Below the pieces are notes generated by a model. The model had not been told where the DNA came from, searched no databases, and saw only the letters and a list, made by a program, of their open reading frames with translations. A stretch of DNA of 64,000 bases from DATKGL01 sp035510795 (GTDB lineage: Bacteria; Patescibacteriota; Saccharimonadia; Saccharimonadales; UBA4665), in NCBI GenBank assembly GCA_035510795.1, contig DATKGL010000021.1, positions 1 to 64,000 on the forward strand, written 5' to 3'. Position 1 is the stretch's first letter; every line of letters starts with the position of its first letter. Position numbers and translations under genes: made by a program. Shown here one piece after another: positions 31,986 through 41,300 of the stretch.

Positions 31986-34088
31986 CTAGGGGCTGACTTC
32001 AGCCATGGCCCACAAGGCTGGAAGGTTTCGGCTGTATTCATCAGATGTAGCGCTCTCGAGCTCAACCTCTAACACTGGCAACCCAAGCTTATCATTAGCC
32101 CAATCCTCAAAAGCCCCCGTTGTCGTATAATCGAAAAAATTACCTATAGCATAGGTCGGAATTGCTTCATAGCGAGCTATAGATGCGTATTGAGCTCCTA
32201 GAGCATCTGAATCATCGGCGTCATTGGCTTCAACTATGCCTCCATGCGAGTGCATCGTCATAGTTAGTCGAGGAGTGTTTGCGAGATAGAAAGTTGCTAA
32301 TGCCTGTGATTCTGGCTCAGATAGCGGGTTTGGCCCTCCATCATTTGTCCATACGGTAGGTGCTGTCGGCTCTGTTACTTGGGTCTGCCAGTTATTGGCG
32401 GGAAAGTTGCGATTAAGGTCGATGCCATCCGCATTCAGTCTCGTATCTGCTGCAAAGCCGTCAGTATTAATGGTCGGGATGACAACAAGTGTTCTGTATG
32501 AGGGGATCTTAGAGGGGTTAGCATCTATATTGGGGATCCATTGACTTAACAGCTCAGACGAGTTTTGCTCATTTCCTTCCATGGCACCAATGTAGAGCAC
32601 CATGCTTGAACCACCTCCGAACTTATATGCAGTAATTGGTCGTCCGTCTACTGAAGACCCAATGCTAAACGTTGTATAGCAGTGTGACCGCGTTTGATAG
32701 CTCCAAGCTGAGTTTCCTGATACCCCGTATATATTTTGGGCTTCATTATTTAGCTGGACTTGGATAGTGGCGCACACTGGATAATTTCCTATCGGATTGA
32801 TAATTAATTGATCGCCGTTCAGCGAATACGAGGCCGGCTGCACAGCACCATTGACCGTCAAAGAGGCAAGACTGCTTGCGGTTTGACTAGCCAATAAAGT
32901 TTGGTTAAAAGTTAGAACAATTGATTGTCCGGAGGATACGCCATAGGCGGGCAGGTTAATGTTAGCAACCTCTGGTCCTCCTGAAGTAGTAAATGATAGA
33001 TCATAAGGCTGCTGTAGGGTACTCTGATCATCTGCGGTCAAGTTATTAATATGTAAATCAAACGTCGCTTGGCGGGGCAGTGGATTTGCGATATTGATAG
33101 TGATAGTCTGTCCGCTAAACGAACTGGTGATTGGGATTGCCAAAGTCGCGTTGTTGCTGTTAGTAGTCGTTAAACTAACCGTCTGCATGCTAGCCAGTAC
33201 CTTATTGGTCTGTAGTGTAATCTGTTGTGGCTTATCATAGACGACCGCTCCAGGATTAATAGATGTTTGCATGATAGCGGCGGCAGTAATTGTTTGTACG
33301 GCCTGAGTAAGTGCAGTACCGGCTGTCTGTCCGTGGAACGTTCGCACTACCGAGGTCGTATAACTTGCAGCATAAGCCAATTTGAGAGGTGCGACACTGC
33401 AAGTAAGCGTCGTTTGGAGTTTTGTACAAGGACTAGTGTGCTCATTACCGGAAATCGCATAATTAAAGGTGGCATCGGGTAAACTAAGTTTATACACCAA
33501 AGATTTATTGATCGGTATTGCTTTAGCGTCAAGACGGATATCAGATATTGCCGGGTAATTTGCAGTAGTAACCCGAATTGTCTTGCCGAGATGCAACCCA
33601 CCAATCGATAGTTGCTGATGATTAGTGTAGGTTGTTCGGGACAAGGGGACACTACCTGGGATTGCACAGAGCTTATCTGAAAAAATAGGCATCTTGCCGA
33701 TAGAAAAATCAGCTACGCGAGTAAGAGAAAATGTCTCTTTGGGGCCAGACTTAAATAGGTCCGGGAAAAATGAGGGGTTATGGATGCAATTGGTTGAATC
33801 GGCAAATACATAATGGATCGACTGGGGTATGAATGTGTAGATGCTAATACCTACAATAACAACAGAGATAAAACTGGCGGCAACAATCGCAATACGCTTG
33901 CGGTGAAGCCAGTATCCCATAAAAAGCTGAGCCGTCTTTATTTTTAATTGAAGAATTGCCTCAACTAATACTATTGAAGCTGAGCGGAATAATGCTGAAG
34001 GGCCATTTGTTTCATTGCTCCTCTTGTCGGGGAGACCAACGTCGCCATCTTTTGTATTTATTTCGTTAACCGAGTTTTCGGTCGGCAT
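31986..34088 (-). CDS. Membrane-anchored M14-type zinc carboxypeptidase-like protein
   Basis: I place the start at ATG 34088 (MPTENSVNE); a TTG at 34133 would add 15 residues. After a cytoplasmic tail, one transmembrane helix lies near residues 60-80. An extracellular beta-sandwich/Ig-like region (SbsA-like 'Ig_5') follows, and the M14 peptidase domain fills the last 230 residues. Seen: YIGAMEGNEQNSSELL, NTDGFAADTRLNADGIDLNRNFP (substrate Arg region), MTMHSHGGIVE (zinc His) and VLEVELESA (catalytic Glu). The first zinc His of HxxE is Glu here. A cell-wall peptide or host-protein substrate is plausible. Confidence 0.82.
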   Translation of the reverse strand: MPTENSVNEINTKDGDVGLPDKRSNETNGPSALFRSASIVLVEAILQLKIKTAQLFMGYWLHRKRIAIVAASFISVVIVGISIYTFIPQSIHYVFADSTNCIHNPSFFPDLFKSGPKETFSLTRVADFSIGKMPIFSDKLCAIPGSVPLSRTTYTNHQQLSIGGLHLGKTIRVTTANYPAISDIRLDAKAIPINKSLVYKLSLPDATFNYAISGNEHTSPCTKLQTTLTCSVAPLKLAYAASYTTSVVRTFHGQTAGTALTQAVQTITAAAIMQTSINPGAVVYDKPQQITLQTNKVLASMQTVSLTTTNSNNATLAIPITSSFSGQTITINIANPLPRQATFDLHINNLTADDQSTLQQPYDLSFTTSGGPEVANINLPAYGVSSGQSIVLTFNQTLLASQTASSLASLTVNGAVQPASYSLNGDQLIINPIGNYPVCATIQVQLNNEAQNIYGVSGNSAWSYQTRSHCYTTFSIGSSVDGRPITAYKFGGGSSMVLYIGAMEGNEQNSSELLSQWIPNIDANPSKIPSYRTLVVIPTINTDGFAADTRLNADGIDLNRNFPANNWQTQVTEPTAPTVWTNDGGPNPLSEPESQALATFYLANTPRLTMTMHSHGGIVEANDADDSDALGAQYASIARYEAIPTYAIGNFFDYTTTGAFEDWANDKLGLPVLEVELESATSDEYSRNLPALWAMAEVSP

Positions 34089-34222
34089 ATATTTTTGTTT
34101 TAAAATCCAATCTAAGCATACTCTATCTGGCAAAAACTTCTAGATATCTTTCTCCAACCATGTCAGTGAAACGGTATTTCCGGTCGAGATCATATTATTA
34201 TCATATTTATGAGGATTGATGG

Positions 34223-34945
34223 TTGTCTGCTACATTAGATATAAGAATGATCAACCAAACACACTGGCAGCTTAAAGATGACTCGCTGTACAAAGTCTTT
34301 GTTCTCGATGACCTGAAAAAAACATTTGCCTTTATAACTAAACTAGTCGAGATAACTAAGACAAATAATGTTTATCCAAGATGGGTCAACAAGGGTAATC
34401 AAGTTGAAGTTTGGCTGCCAATATCATTAAGCACGACAGGGGTCATTTCGGACCTAGACAAGCAGTTAGCTGACAATGTCGATGTCCTTTATACTACACT
34501 TTCATCTTCTCCAAAAGCCAATAATTTAACGATGAAGAAGCTTAAAATTTATACCGATGGTGGTTCAAGGGGGAACCCTGGCCCATCCGCTAGCGGCTTC
34601 GTCTTGCTCGATACAAATGACAATATTGTGATGGAGCAGGGTATTTACCTAGGCATTACTACCAATAATCAAGCCGAGTACCAGGCATTAAAACTGGCAC
34701 TCGAAGAAGCTAAGAAACTTCAAGCCAGTCAAGTCGACGTGTATATGGACAGTTTACTTGTAGTCAATCAAATGCTCGGTAAATTTAAAATTAAAAACCG
34801 GGACCTCTGGCCGATCTACGATTCAATTAAGAAATTATCTGAATCTTTCGGACAAATCACTTTTACTCATGTGCCCAGAGAGCTGAATAAATTAGCTGAC
34901 AGAATGGTCAATAAGGCCCTGGACGAACACCTTAGAAATAATTAG
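34223..34945 (+). CDS. rnhA: RNase HI fused to a PCD/DCoH-like N-terminal domain
   Basis: The C-terminal 130 residues are RNase H: YTDGGSRGNPGP, NQAEYQALKLALEEA, VYMDSLLVVNQM and LADRMVNKA supply the Asp-Glu-Asp-Asp catalytic set. The N-terminal ~95 residues (THWQLKDDSLYKVFVLDDLKKTFAFI, then WVNKGNQVEVWL and DLDKQLADNVD) follow the pterin-4a-carbinolamine dehydratase pattern with the catalytic histidines lost. TTG 34223 is favoured because GAGG lies 8 bases upstream; ATG 34247 is the alternative. Known role of RNase H: cuts RNA in RNA-DNA hybrids. Confidence 0.85.
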   Translation: MSATLDIRMINQTHWQLKDDSLYKVFVLDDLKKTFAFITKLVEITKTNNVYPRWVNKGNQVEVWLPISLSTTGVISDLDKQLADNVDVLYTTLSSSPKANNLTMKKLKIYTDGGSRGNPGPSASGFVLLDTNDNIVMEQGIYLGITTNNQAEYQALKLALEEAKKLQASQVDVYMDSLLVVNQMLGKFKIKNRDLWPIYDSIKKLSESFGQITFTHVPRELNKLADRMVNKALDEHLRNN

Positions 34946-34955
34946 CATAAGGTGT

Positions 34956-34961
34956 TATAAT
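34956..34961 (+). promoter_or_regulatory. Extended -10 box (TG-t-TATAAT) of rnpB
   Basis: It ends 7 bases before 34969, which matches the 5' end predicted by the closing stem of RNase P RNA. Confidence 0.65.
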
Positions 34962-34968
34962 AATCCGT

Positions 34969-35324
34969 GGCCAGATTATCGTTCGGTCGCTTGCTATTAG
35001 TAATTAGCAAGAGGAAAGTCCGGGCAGCATAGGGGATGACAGTTGCTAATGGCAACCAGGGGTGACTCTAGGGAAAGTGCCACAGAAACAATACCGCCCC
35101 ATGAAAATGAGGTAAGGGTGAAATGAGTGAGGCAAGAGCTCACAATTAGGCTGGTGACAGTTTAAGAAGGTAAACCCTGTCTGCTGCAAGGAGATGGACT
35201 CAAAAGTGAAAACTTACGATTCCCGTCGGCGAGTTCGTCAAATTAACCGCTCGATTTCGGTGGCGACACCGCGACTAGATAGATGACCGATTAGTACAGA
35301 ACCCGGCTTATGGATAATCTGGCC
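34969..35324 (+). ncRNA. rnpB: RNase P RNA, type A-like
   Basis: The conserved P4/CR-I segment GAGGAAAGTCCGGGC lies near 35011, and ACAGAAACAATACCGCC plus GGTAAGGGTGAAA lie in the middle. CR-V is AGATGACCG followed by TACAGAACCCGGCTTA. The ends GGCCAGATTATC (34969-34980) and GATAATCTGGCC (35313-35324) pair fully as P1. It matures the 5' ends of tRNAs. Length is about 356 nt. Confidence 0.95.
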
Positions 35325-35329
35325 CCTGA

Positions 35330-35689
35330 TTAGGACTTAGAACTGACTTTTTTGACTTCGTTGATGACCGCTGTAAAGGCTTTAGGTTCGTTGACTGCTA
35401 GCTCAGCCAGCATTTTACGGTTTAAAGATATATTGGCGGACTTTAGCCCAGCAATAAACTTACTGTAAGTTGTGCCGTTTTGTCGAGCTCCGGCATTAAT
35501 TCGGGCATTCCATAATTGTCGGAACGTGCGCTTACGATTACGTCGATCTCTATATGCGAATTGCAGGGAACGGGTGACGGCCTGTCGGCCCCGCTTGATG
35601 CTCGAACGGTTGGGGCGGGACATGCCCTTTGTGGCTTGTCGAATCTTATTGTGCTTGTGGTGGCTGGCGACACCGCGTTTAATTCTCAT
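35330..35689 (-). CDS. rplT: Ribosomal protein bL20
   Basis: The 119-aa basic protein begins MRIKRGVASHHKHNKI and contains RRRNRKRTFRQLW-type sequence (YRDRRNRKRTFRQLWNARIN) and YSKFIAGLKSANISLNRKMLAELA, all typical of bL20. It is essential for early large-subunit assembly. It ends five bases from the convergent RNase P RNA. It is last in infC-rpmI-rplT; its start directly follows the rpmI stop, implying coupling. Confidence 0.97.
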   Translation of the reverse strand: MRIKRGVASHHKHNKIRQATKGMSRPNRSSIKRGRQAVTRSLQFAYRDRRNRKRTFRQLWNARINAGARQNGTTYSKFIAGLKSANISLNRKMLAELAVNEPKAFTAVINEVKKVSSKS

Positions 35690-35884
35690 TTAAACTCCTA
35701 ACTTACGTCTGATAACTTTACTGGTTGAACTACTGGCAGTTTCTAATTTCGTTAACTTTCTCTTTCTGGCGGCACTTTTCTTCTGCAAGAAGTGATTAGT
35801 ATTAGGGTGACCTATACGAAACTTGCCATTCTTAGATATTTTTACTCTATCTTTCGTGCCACTATGAGTTTTTAGCTTTGGCAT
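35690..35884 (-). CDS. rpmI: Ribosomal protein bL35
   Basis: The 64-aa basic protein (MPKLKTHSGTKDRVKISKNG, then FRIGHPNTNHFLQKKSAARKRKL) is a clear bL35. Its start overlaps the end of infC by 23 bases in another frame, and its stop abuts the rplT start. This is the standard bacterial order. Confidence 0.96.
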   Translation of the reverse strand: MPKLKTHSGTKDRVKISKNGKFRIGHPNTNHFLQKKSAARKRKLTKLETASSSTSKVIRRKLGV

Positions 35885-36389
35885 TATTGTTACTCCTTAT
35901 CATAAAACTTAACTGTTTGCCCATCAGCTGGGGTGGCTGGTCGACGATCACGGCCCCTTTATAAAGTTCTAATATTTTGTCAGCCAACTGAAACCCCAAT
36001 TCTTTATGCGCCAATTCGCGGCCTCGGTAAAAAAGAGTAATTTTGACTTTGTGACCTTCTTCGAGAAATTCTGACACTTTTTTAAGCTTCACTCCAAGGT
36101 CGTGATCGCTTATTTTTAAGCCAGATCGCATTTGTTTGATGTCCTGGACTTTAGTGTGCCGCCGATTCTTCTGTTGCTGCTTGGTGCGTTGATAAGAAAA
36201 TTTTCCCCAATCAATAATTTTCGCAACGGGAGGATCGGCATCCGGTGATATTTCTACTAAATCAAGTTCTTGATCGGCGGCTAATTTTAATGCTTCTGCA
36301 CGGGATAATATTCCCAATTGCCGACCTTGCTCATCAATTACTCTAAGTTGTTGTGCCCGTATGTACTCATTTAGGCGCGTTGTGCTGAT
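35862..36389 (-). CDS. infC: Translation initiation factor IF-3 with ATC start
   Basis: From the proposed ATC at 36387-36389 the protein reads ISTTRLNEYIRAQQLRVIDE, then QGRQLGILSRAEALKLAADQ, the full conserved IF-3 N-domain. The first ATG- or TTG-type start downstream (36317) would delete about 24 residues of it. The codon directly before ATC is a stop (TAG), so no longer frame exists. GAGGAG lies 7 bases before ATC. IF-3 genes are known to start with AUU/AUC/AUA because IF-3 rejects such codons, giving autoregulation. The C-domain (KVKITLFYRGRELAH) is intact; 175 aa. Confidence 0.92.
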   Translation of the reverse strand: MSTTRLNEYIRAQQLRVIDEQGRQLGILSRAEALKLAADQELDLVEISPDADPPVAKIIDWGKFSYQRTKQQQKNRRHTKVQDIKQMRSGLKISDHDLGVKLKKVSEFLEEGHKVKITLFYRGRELAHKELGFQLADKILELYKGAVIVDQPPQLMGKQLSFMIRSNNNAKAKNS

Positions 36390-36469
36390 CTATGATCTCC
36401 TCAACCTCAATTAAATGGATTGTTTATATCTTAACAGGTGAAGACCTTAGGTTCAAGATGAAATTAAAA

Positions 36470-36515
36470 ACTCAAAAATCATTATGTTTCAATACCGCAT
36501 AACAGATTTTTGAGT
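36470..36515 (-). terminator. Terminator-like hairpin in the infC leader
   Basis: On the minus strand ACTCAAAAATC pairs with GATTTTTGAGT (36505-36515 with 36470-36480) and is followed by TTTTTAATTTC. It lies about 80 bases upstream of the infC start and could attenuate the operon. Confidence 0.5.
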
Positions 36516-36520
36516 CTAAA

Positions 36521-36556
36521 ATAGCCCGCTTATTTTTGGCGGGCTATATATTTTTT
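36521..36556. terminator. Bidirectional terminator-like hairpin
   Basis: ATAGCCCGC (36521-36529) pairs with GCGGGCTAT (36539-36547) around nine bases, with T-rich sequence on both sides. Confidence 0.55.
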
Positions 36557-36580
36557 AAGTGATTTGTTTTTGACGGTGGA

Positions 36581-36621
36581 GTTGTTTTCTTGGGAACAAC
36601 GGCTTGCGAGAAGCCGTTGTT
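36581..36621. promoter_or_regulatory. Mutually exclusive hairpins in the infC upstream region
   Basis: AACAACGGCTT (36595-36605) pairs perfectly with AAGCCGTTGTT (36611-36621), or its AACAAC can pair with GTTGTT at 36581-36586 instead. This arrangement is typical of attenuation. The upstream gap 36390-37317 holds no complete gene. Confidence 0.45.
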
Positions 36622-36786
36622 ACAGATGCGTTTTTGTTTTTGAGCACTTTTTTTATTCAAGTGCTGTGCTTATCTTATAAATTACACTTTTTGGTGTCAA
36701 GAGCATAATCGTTACAGTATTCTTAAAACTGTGCATAACTTTACCGACCAGCTCATTCGCCCCGTTTTTGATATAGATATTTTTGG

Positions 36787-37241
36787 CTATCGCAACTCAC
36801 TTTTAGCGGCATTATGCTGGAAATATCGCATGTCTCTGGTTCCGGCTATAAGTCGGCAGAGTCTGCTGATCGGATAATCAAGTTCAGCACAAAAATGTTT
36901 AATTAATTTACCGATTCTGTAATGTTTATCAAACTCGAACATGGCGATATAAATATTATCAATACCAACATGCGGAAAGTACTTTAGCTGGCTTCCAACA
37001 TGCGAAAAATGTCTTAGCCAGCAACCAACATGTCTTTATGCATCAGCACAAAACCAACTAATTTAAGTCCTGAAACATAAGCATCTAGGTTGAGTGCTGC
37101 ATAATGGGCGAAGGCATGGGCACTCTTGCATTTATTAGCCAGTCTGCCAGTATACAATAAATGTACCCACGATATTTCGTTGTTTAATAAACACGACTTA
37201 TTATGTGCAATTAACAGATGGACAGTGTAATTATAACTACG
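36787..37241 (-). pseudogene. Possible decayed gene in two frames
   Basis: Minus-strand frame A (37241-37014) encodes HLLIAHNKSCLLNNEISWV, HLLYTGRLANKCKSAHAFAH and YAALNLDAYVSGLKLVGFVL without a proper start and ends in TAA. Frame B continues from about 37030 to 36787 and contains MFEFDKHYRIGKLIKHFCAE and LDYPISRLCRLIAGTRDMRY. Both look protein-like; the change of frame falls on a 30-base repeat. A 51-aa ORF starting at ATG 36942 is the only intact piece. Confidence 0.3.
36965..37032. repeat. Three CCAACATG boxes with exact 30-base period
   Basis: CCAACATG occurs at 36965, 36995 and 37025. The spacers TAGCTGGCTT and TAGCCAGCAA are partly inverse, so a hairpin could form. In the decayed frame they give repeated His-Val-Gly. 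Confidence 0.6.
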
Positions 37242-37317
37242 TCATCACGATTGACTTTATGCACTAAAGGTAGTACATTAATTCAGTAAGTAAAACACAA
37301 AAATTACTTAACATCGT

Positions 37318-37457
37318 CGCTCGAACTACCATAAAAGGTAGGTTGAGCGGTCAGTCAAACCTCAGCAGACAAGCGCTAATTAATTTAATTATAAAGAGTG
37401 GATTTGTCTGTAAGGCAAGAACAGACGCGGGGTCAAAGCCGCGTCTGTTTGTTTTTT
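37318..37457 (+). promoter_or_regulatory. Structured leader with switch-like alternative pairings and terminator
   Basis: Hairpin 1: CGCTCGAACTACC (37318-37330) with GGTAGGTTGAGCG (37337-37349), 12 of 13 paired. CAGACAA (37366-37372) pairs with TTGTCTG (37404-37410). GTCTGT (37406-37411) can instead pair with ACAGAC (37421-37426), which is also the 5' arm of the terminator ACAGACGCGG/CCGCGTCTGT (37421-37448) with a T-run. These pairings exclude each other, as in a riboswitch or attenuator. A stand-alone small RNA is the alternative. Confidence 0.5.
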
Positions 37458-37475
37458 CATAAGAATTATGAAAAG

Positions 37476-37829
37476 ATGCAAACAGATATGCGAAAACAAT
37501 TAAGTCTAGCAATTATCCTATACCTTATCGGTTTTTCAATATTATTAACCACAAACCCCCAGAATCTACCTCTAGTGGTGCTAATAATACCGTTCGTAAT
37601 TTTGTTTCTGGCGCTATTTTTTACCTTCAAGATATTTATGAAGGTTTTTGCTTCGAACACCGATAAGTTGAACAAAAAAAGATCAACCCAAGCAGCAATT
37701 ATGGCCGGCTTCCCGGTAATCTGCTTGCTGCTGTTATCTATAGGTGAATTTTCACTCAGGGTTTTCGTGACGTTATTACTTCTGTTCCTTGTCTTATGGT
37801 TTTATGGCAACCGTTTTTCGGCCAAATAG
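37476..37829 (+). CDS. Small membrane protein
   Basis: Longer frames run through the terminator, so the start is ATG 37476 or 37488. The 117-aa product has a basic N-terminus and three to four hydrophobic segments (LAIILYLIGFSILLTT; VVLIIPFVILFLALFF; two overlapping segments at the C-terminus). No family is recognised. Expression is probably controlled by the structured leader just upstream. Confidence 0.65.
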   Translation: MQTDMRKQLSLAIILYLIGFSILLTTNPQNLPLVVLIIPFVILFLALFFTFKIFMKVFASNTDKLNKKRSTQAAIMAGFPVICLLLLSIGEFSLRVFVTLLLLFLVLWFYGNRFSAK

Positions 37830-37875
37830 TTTAAGGTTTGCCAATTATGGTTTAAACATTGGGAATTCTGCCTGA

Positions 37876-37881
37876 TATAAT
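37876..37881 (+). promoter_or_regulatory. Extended -10 box (TG-a-TATAAT)
   Basis: It lies 28 bases before the ATG at 37910, leaving room for the AAAGAGG ribosome-binding site. Confidence 0.55.
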
Positions 37882-37909
37882 GATTTGAGAAAAAAGAGGC
37901 AGTTATTTT

Positions 37910-38314
37910 ATGAACGAACAGTCAGATTTGCACTTGCCACCACCTTCTTTTGAACCTGGTCAACCGATGGAATATCAGCCAAATAACAGTCCTGAGCGAG
38001 TACCGAACCCGGAGTTATTTCCTTCTTCAAATATCACTTCCGCATCTAATGTCGGCCTGGCTTCCGCCCTGCCATTGATACCGGGTGCTCAATTAACAAC
38101 AGCCAAGCCGACTACTGGCGTAACAGCTCTAAATGTCAACAACCCCGTCCAACCCAATAATCAACACCTGGAGACTCAATATGTAGAGCGTGCTAAGAAA
38201 ATTATCGCTACCACTAAAGGTGATCCTTACGTCAGGACAAAAGAGATGAATAAGAATAAGGCAGAGTTTTTGGACCGCAAATACAGTAAAAAAATAAAAG
38301 TCTCTGACGAATAG
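37910..38314 (+). CDS. Pro/Asn-rich soluble protein preceding the VirD4-like ATPase
   Basis: The 134-aa protein has a low-complexity Pro/Ser/Asn-rich first two thirds. Its charged C-terminal helix (QYVERAKKIIATTKGDPYVRTKEMNK) recalls short proteins found beside VirB4/VirD4-type genes in CPR genomes. No membrane segment is present. It ends 2 bases before the ATPase start and should be its partner. The function is unknown. Confidence 0.7.
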   Translation: MNEQSDLHLPPPSFEPGQPMEYQPNNSPERVPNPELFPSSNITSASNVGLASALPLIPGAQLTTAKPTTGVTALNVNNPVQPNNQHLETQYVERAKKIIATTKGDPYVRTKEMNKNKAEFLDRKYSKKIKVSDE

Positions 38315-38316
38315 AT

Positions 38317-41300
38317 ATGATGATAACTGCATTCATTTTACTGGGGGCATTACTTCTGCTTGGTCTAATCGGCGGAATTGGATTTTATCAATACGCTAAA
38401 GTCTGGCGTGACCAGAAAAATTATGAGCGGGGGCTAAAAATAGTACCTCTGTTAATCCATTTACCGCCAGCCAGTGAAGACATCCAGGGAGCCGGAAGAG
38501 ATGTCAGGGACGTAGTTGAAGAAAACATATCCAAAGCTCAAGTCATCTATAACATTATCGCGAGCACTTATGAGAAGGGGTTAAAAAACAAATTTTACGG
38601 GCAACGTCATCTAGGTTTTGAAATAGTCGGTTGGCATGGTTTCGTGTATTTTTATGCCGCTGTACCGATAGGATTAGTTGAGGTGGTTAAACAGGCAATT
38701 GTAAGCGCTTACCCGGCATCGAGAGTAGAGGAAGTAGCTGATTATAATATTTTCAATCGAGTTGGCCTAATAACCGGCACCATCGGTGGCGAATTAACAC
38801 TTAAAGAATCATTTGCTTATCCTATCGCTACCTATCAAGATCTTAAACGGGATGCCATGCAGAGCTTGCTCAACGCCCTTTCTACTCTGGAAAAAGAGGA
38901 TGGAGCCGGTATTCAGATTTTAATTAGGCCAGCTGACCCGTCATGGCGAAAAACCGCCAACACCGAGGCTAACGCCAAGAAAGAGGGCCAAAGCAGCACC
39001 AATAAGGGCAGCTCAGTTATCGATTATGCCAGCCAGCTGGCCACCGCTTTTGTTAAACCGCCCGAGTCCACGGCCAAAGATAAGTCCCCGAAAGAACTTT
39101 CCAGCTTGGATCAATCAGTTATTGACTCAATGCATGATAAAACACGCTACCCAGGATATGAAGTTTTAATCAGAGCTATCGCCTCGTCTAATGTTTCAGC
39201 CCGGGCCCAGACTATTTTGAGTAACGTAGTAGCTAGCTTTTCACTTTTTGATGCTCCAGGGAAAAACGGATTTAAGTTCACTCCGGCTAAGGACGTAGAT
39301 AATTTTGTAACTTCTTATATAATGCGACTCTTTCCTCAAAATTCTAACAAGAGCATCTTAAATACTGTTGAACTCTCCACTCTCTTCCATTTTCCAGACC
39401 AGAGTAATATCCCGACATCACAGCTGGAGCGCCAAGGCAGCCGTCAGGTTGATGGACCAAGGAATATACCCGACGAAGGATTATTACTCGGATATAACAT
39501 CTTTCGCGGAGTAAAAAAGCCGATCAGGATAAGCCTGAACGACCGCCAGCGCCATATGTACGCTGTCGGACAAACCGGGACAGGGAAATCAGCTTTTCTC
39601 GAAAATCTAGCTCTCCAGGATATGCTCAGCGGTGGAGGTTTTGCTTTTATTGATCCGCACGGGGATGTGGCCGAGAGATTAATGGCAATGGTTCCAAGAG
39701 AAAGAACTGAAGACATTATTTATTTCAGCCCGGCCGATATGGAATACCCGATGGGGCTAAATCTGTTTGAGTTTAATACCCCGGACCAAAAAGATTTTCT
39801 GATCCAAGAAGCTATTAATATGCTTTATAAGCTATATGATCCTCAGCATCAAGGCATTATTGGTCCGCGTTATGAGCACCTGTTTCGGAACGCCGCCCTT
39901 ACTGTCATGGCCGACCCGGCCGGCGGGACCTTTATTGATATACCGAAATTGTTCCGAGATCCTAAATTTGTTCAACAAAAGCTTCAATATGTCACCGACC
40001 CAACAGTAATAGAATTTTGGCAGAAAGAAATGCCCACAAGTCAAAGGTCGAATGAGTTCGGAGAGGTAGTCAGTTGGTTTATCAGTAAGTTCGGAGCGTT
40101 TTTATCCAATGAAATGATGAGGGATATTATCGGCCAGCCTAAAAGCGCCTTTGACCTGAGAACGATTATGGATAGCAAAAAAATACTATTGGTTAATCTC
40201 AGTAAAGGTCGGGCCGGAGAACTAAATTCAAAACTCCTAGGCATGATATTCGTTATGAAATTCCAAGCTGCCGCAATGAGTCGGGCAAATGTTTCAGAGG
40301 ACCAGAGACCAGATTTTGCTTTATATGTTGATGAGTTCCAGAACTTTTCAACCGATTCTTTTGCCACAATTATGTCCGAAGCACGAAAATACCACCTCAA
40401 TTTGATAGTTGCCAACCAATTTACAACCCAGCTAACTGAAGAAATACGAGATGCCGTGTTTGGCAATATGGGTACTATTGTTTCATTTAGGGTCGGACAG
40501 AACGACGTTGAAGCGCTTAGCCAATACTTCCAGCCGATATTTAGCGGCGATGATCTTTTGAGGATTCCTAATTACAATACAATTACCAGAACTTTAGTGG
40601 GCGGAGTGCCCACGCAGCCATTCTCAATGGCAACTTTGCCTCCATTAGGTTCACCCAATCCGAAGCTGGCTGAAGCCCTAAAACAGCTATCAGCTGCTAA
40701 GTATGGACGTCCTAGGGTGGTCGTAGAAGCAGAGATCAATGATCGGCTAACAACGAAAATCGATCCAACTGCATTGGCGGCGTCTTCTCCGTTCGGTATG
40801 CCATCCAGCCAATGGCCGCCTAAAGCCGGTCCGACCCCACCGCCTTTGCCAGGCGCTTTAGGTCCAAACTCGCCACGTGGCTCGTCTTTCCTAGATGACT
40901 GGCTAGCTAAACGTCAAACCCAAATAAAACCTTCCAATGCCCCTGTACGTTCGTCAAACGACAAGCATGATCATCAATTAGTTCCAGCAAATCACCAGTA
41001 CCTAACCTCACCTGAAAAGGCTGGCAAACCCAAAAAACCCAAGGAGCCTGAAAGCGACACAGCTCAGGTTGGAACTGCTACTGACTCATCAAATCCCAAT
41101 ATCTCAAGTGATCAGATTAGCAAGCTTGAAGTTGCTGATATCGCCAAAGACTTAAGGAAGGATGTCGCGGCAGTAGCTAGCTCGCTCCAGCAATCTCCTA
41201 CAGAAGCAGACTCGACCGAACCGAAGTCAGAGCCCGCCAAACAGAAAACACCTGACCATGGAGAGTTAAATGCTGAAGATACGATATATATCGACCAAGA

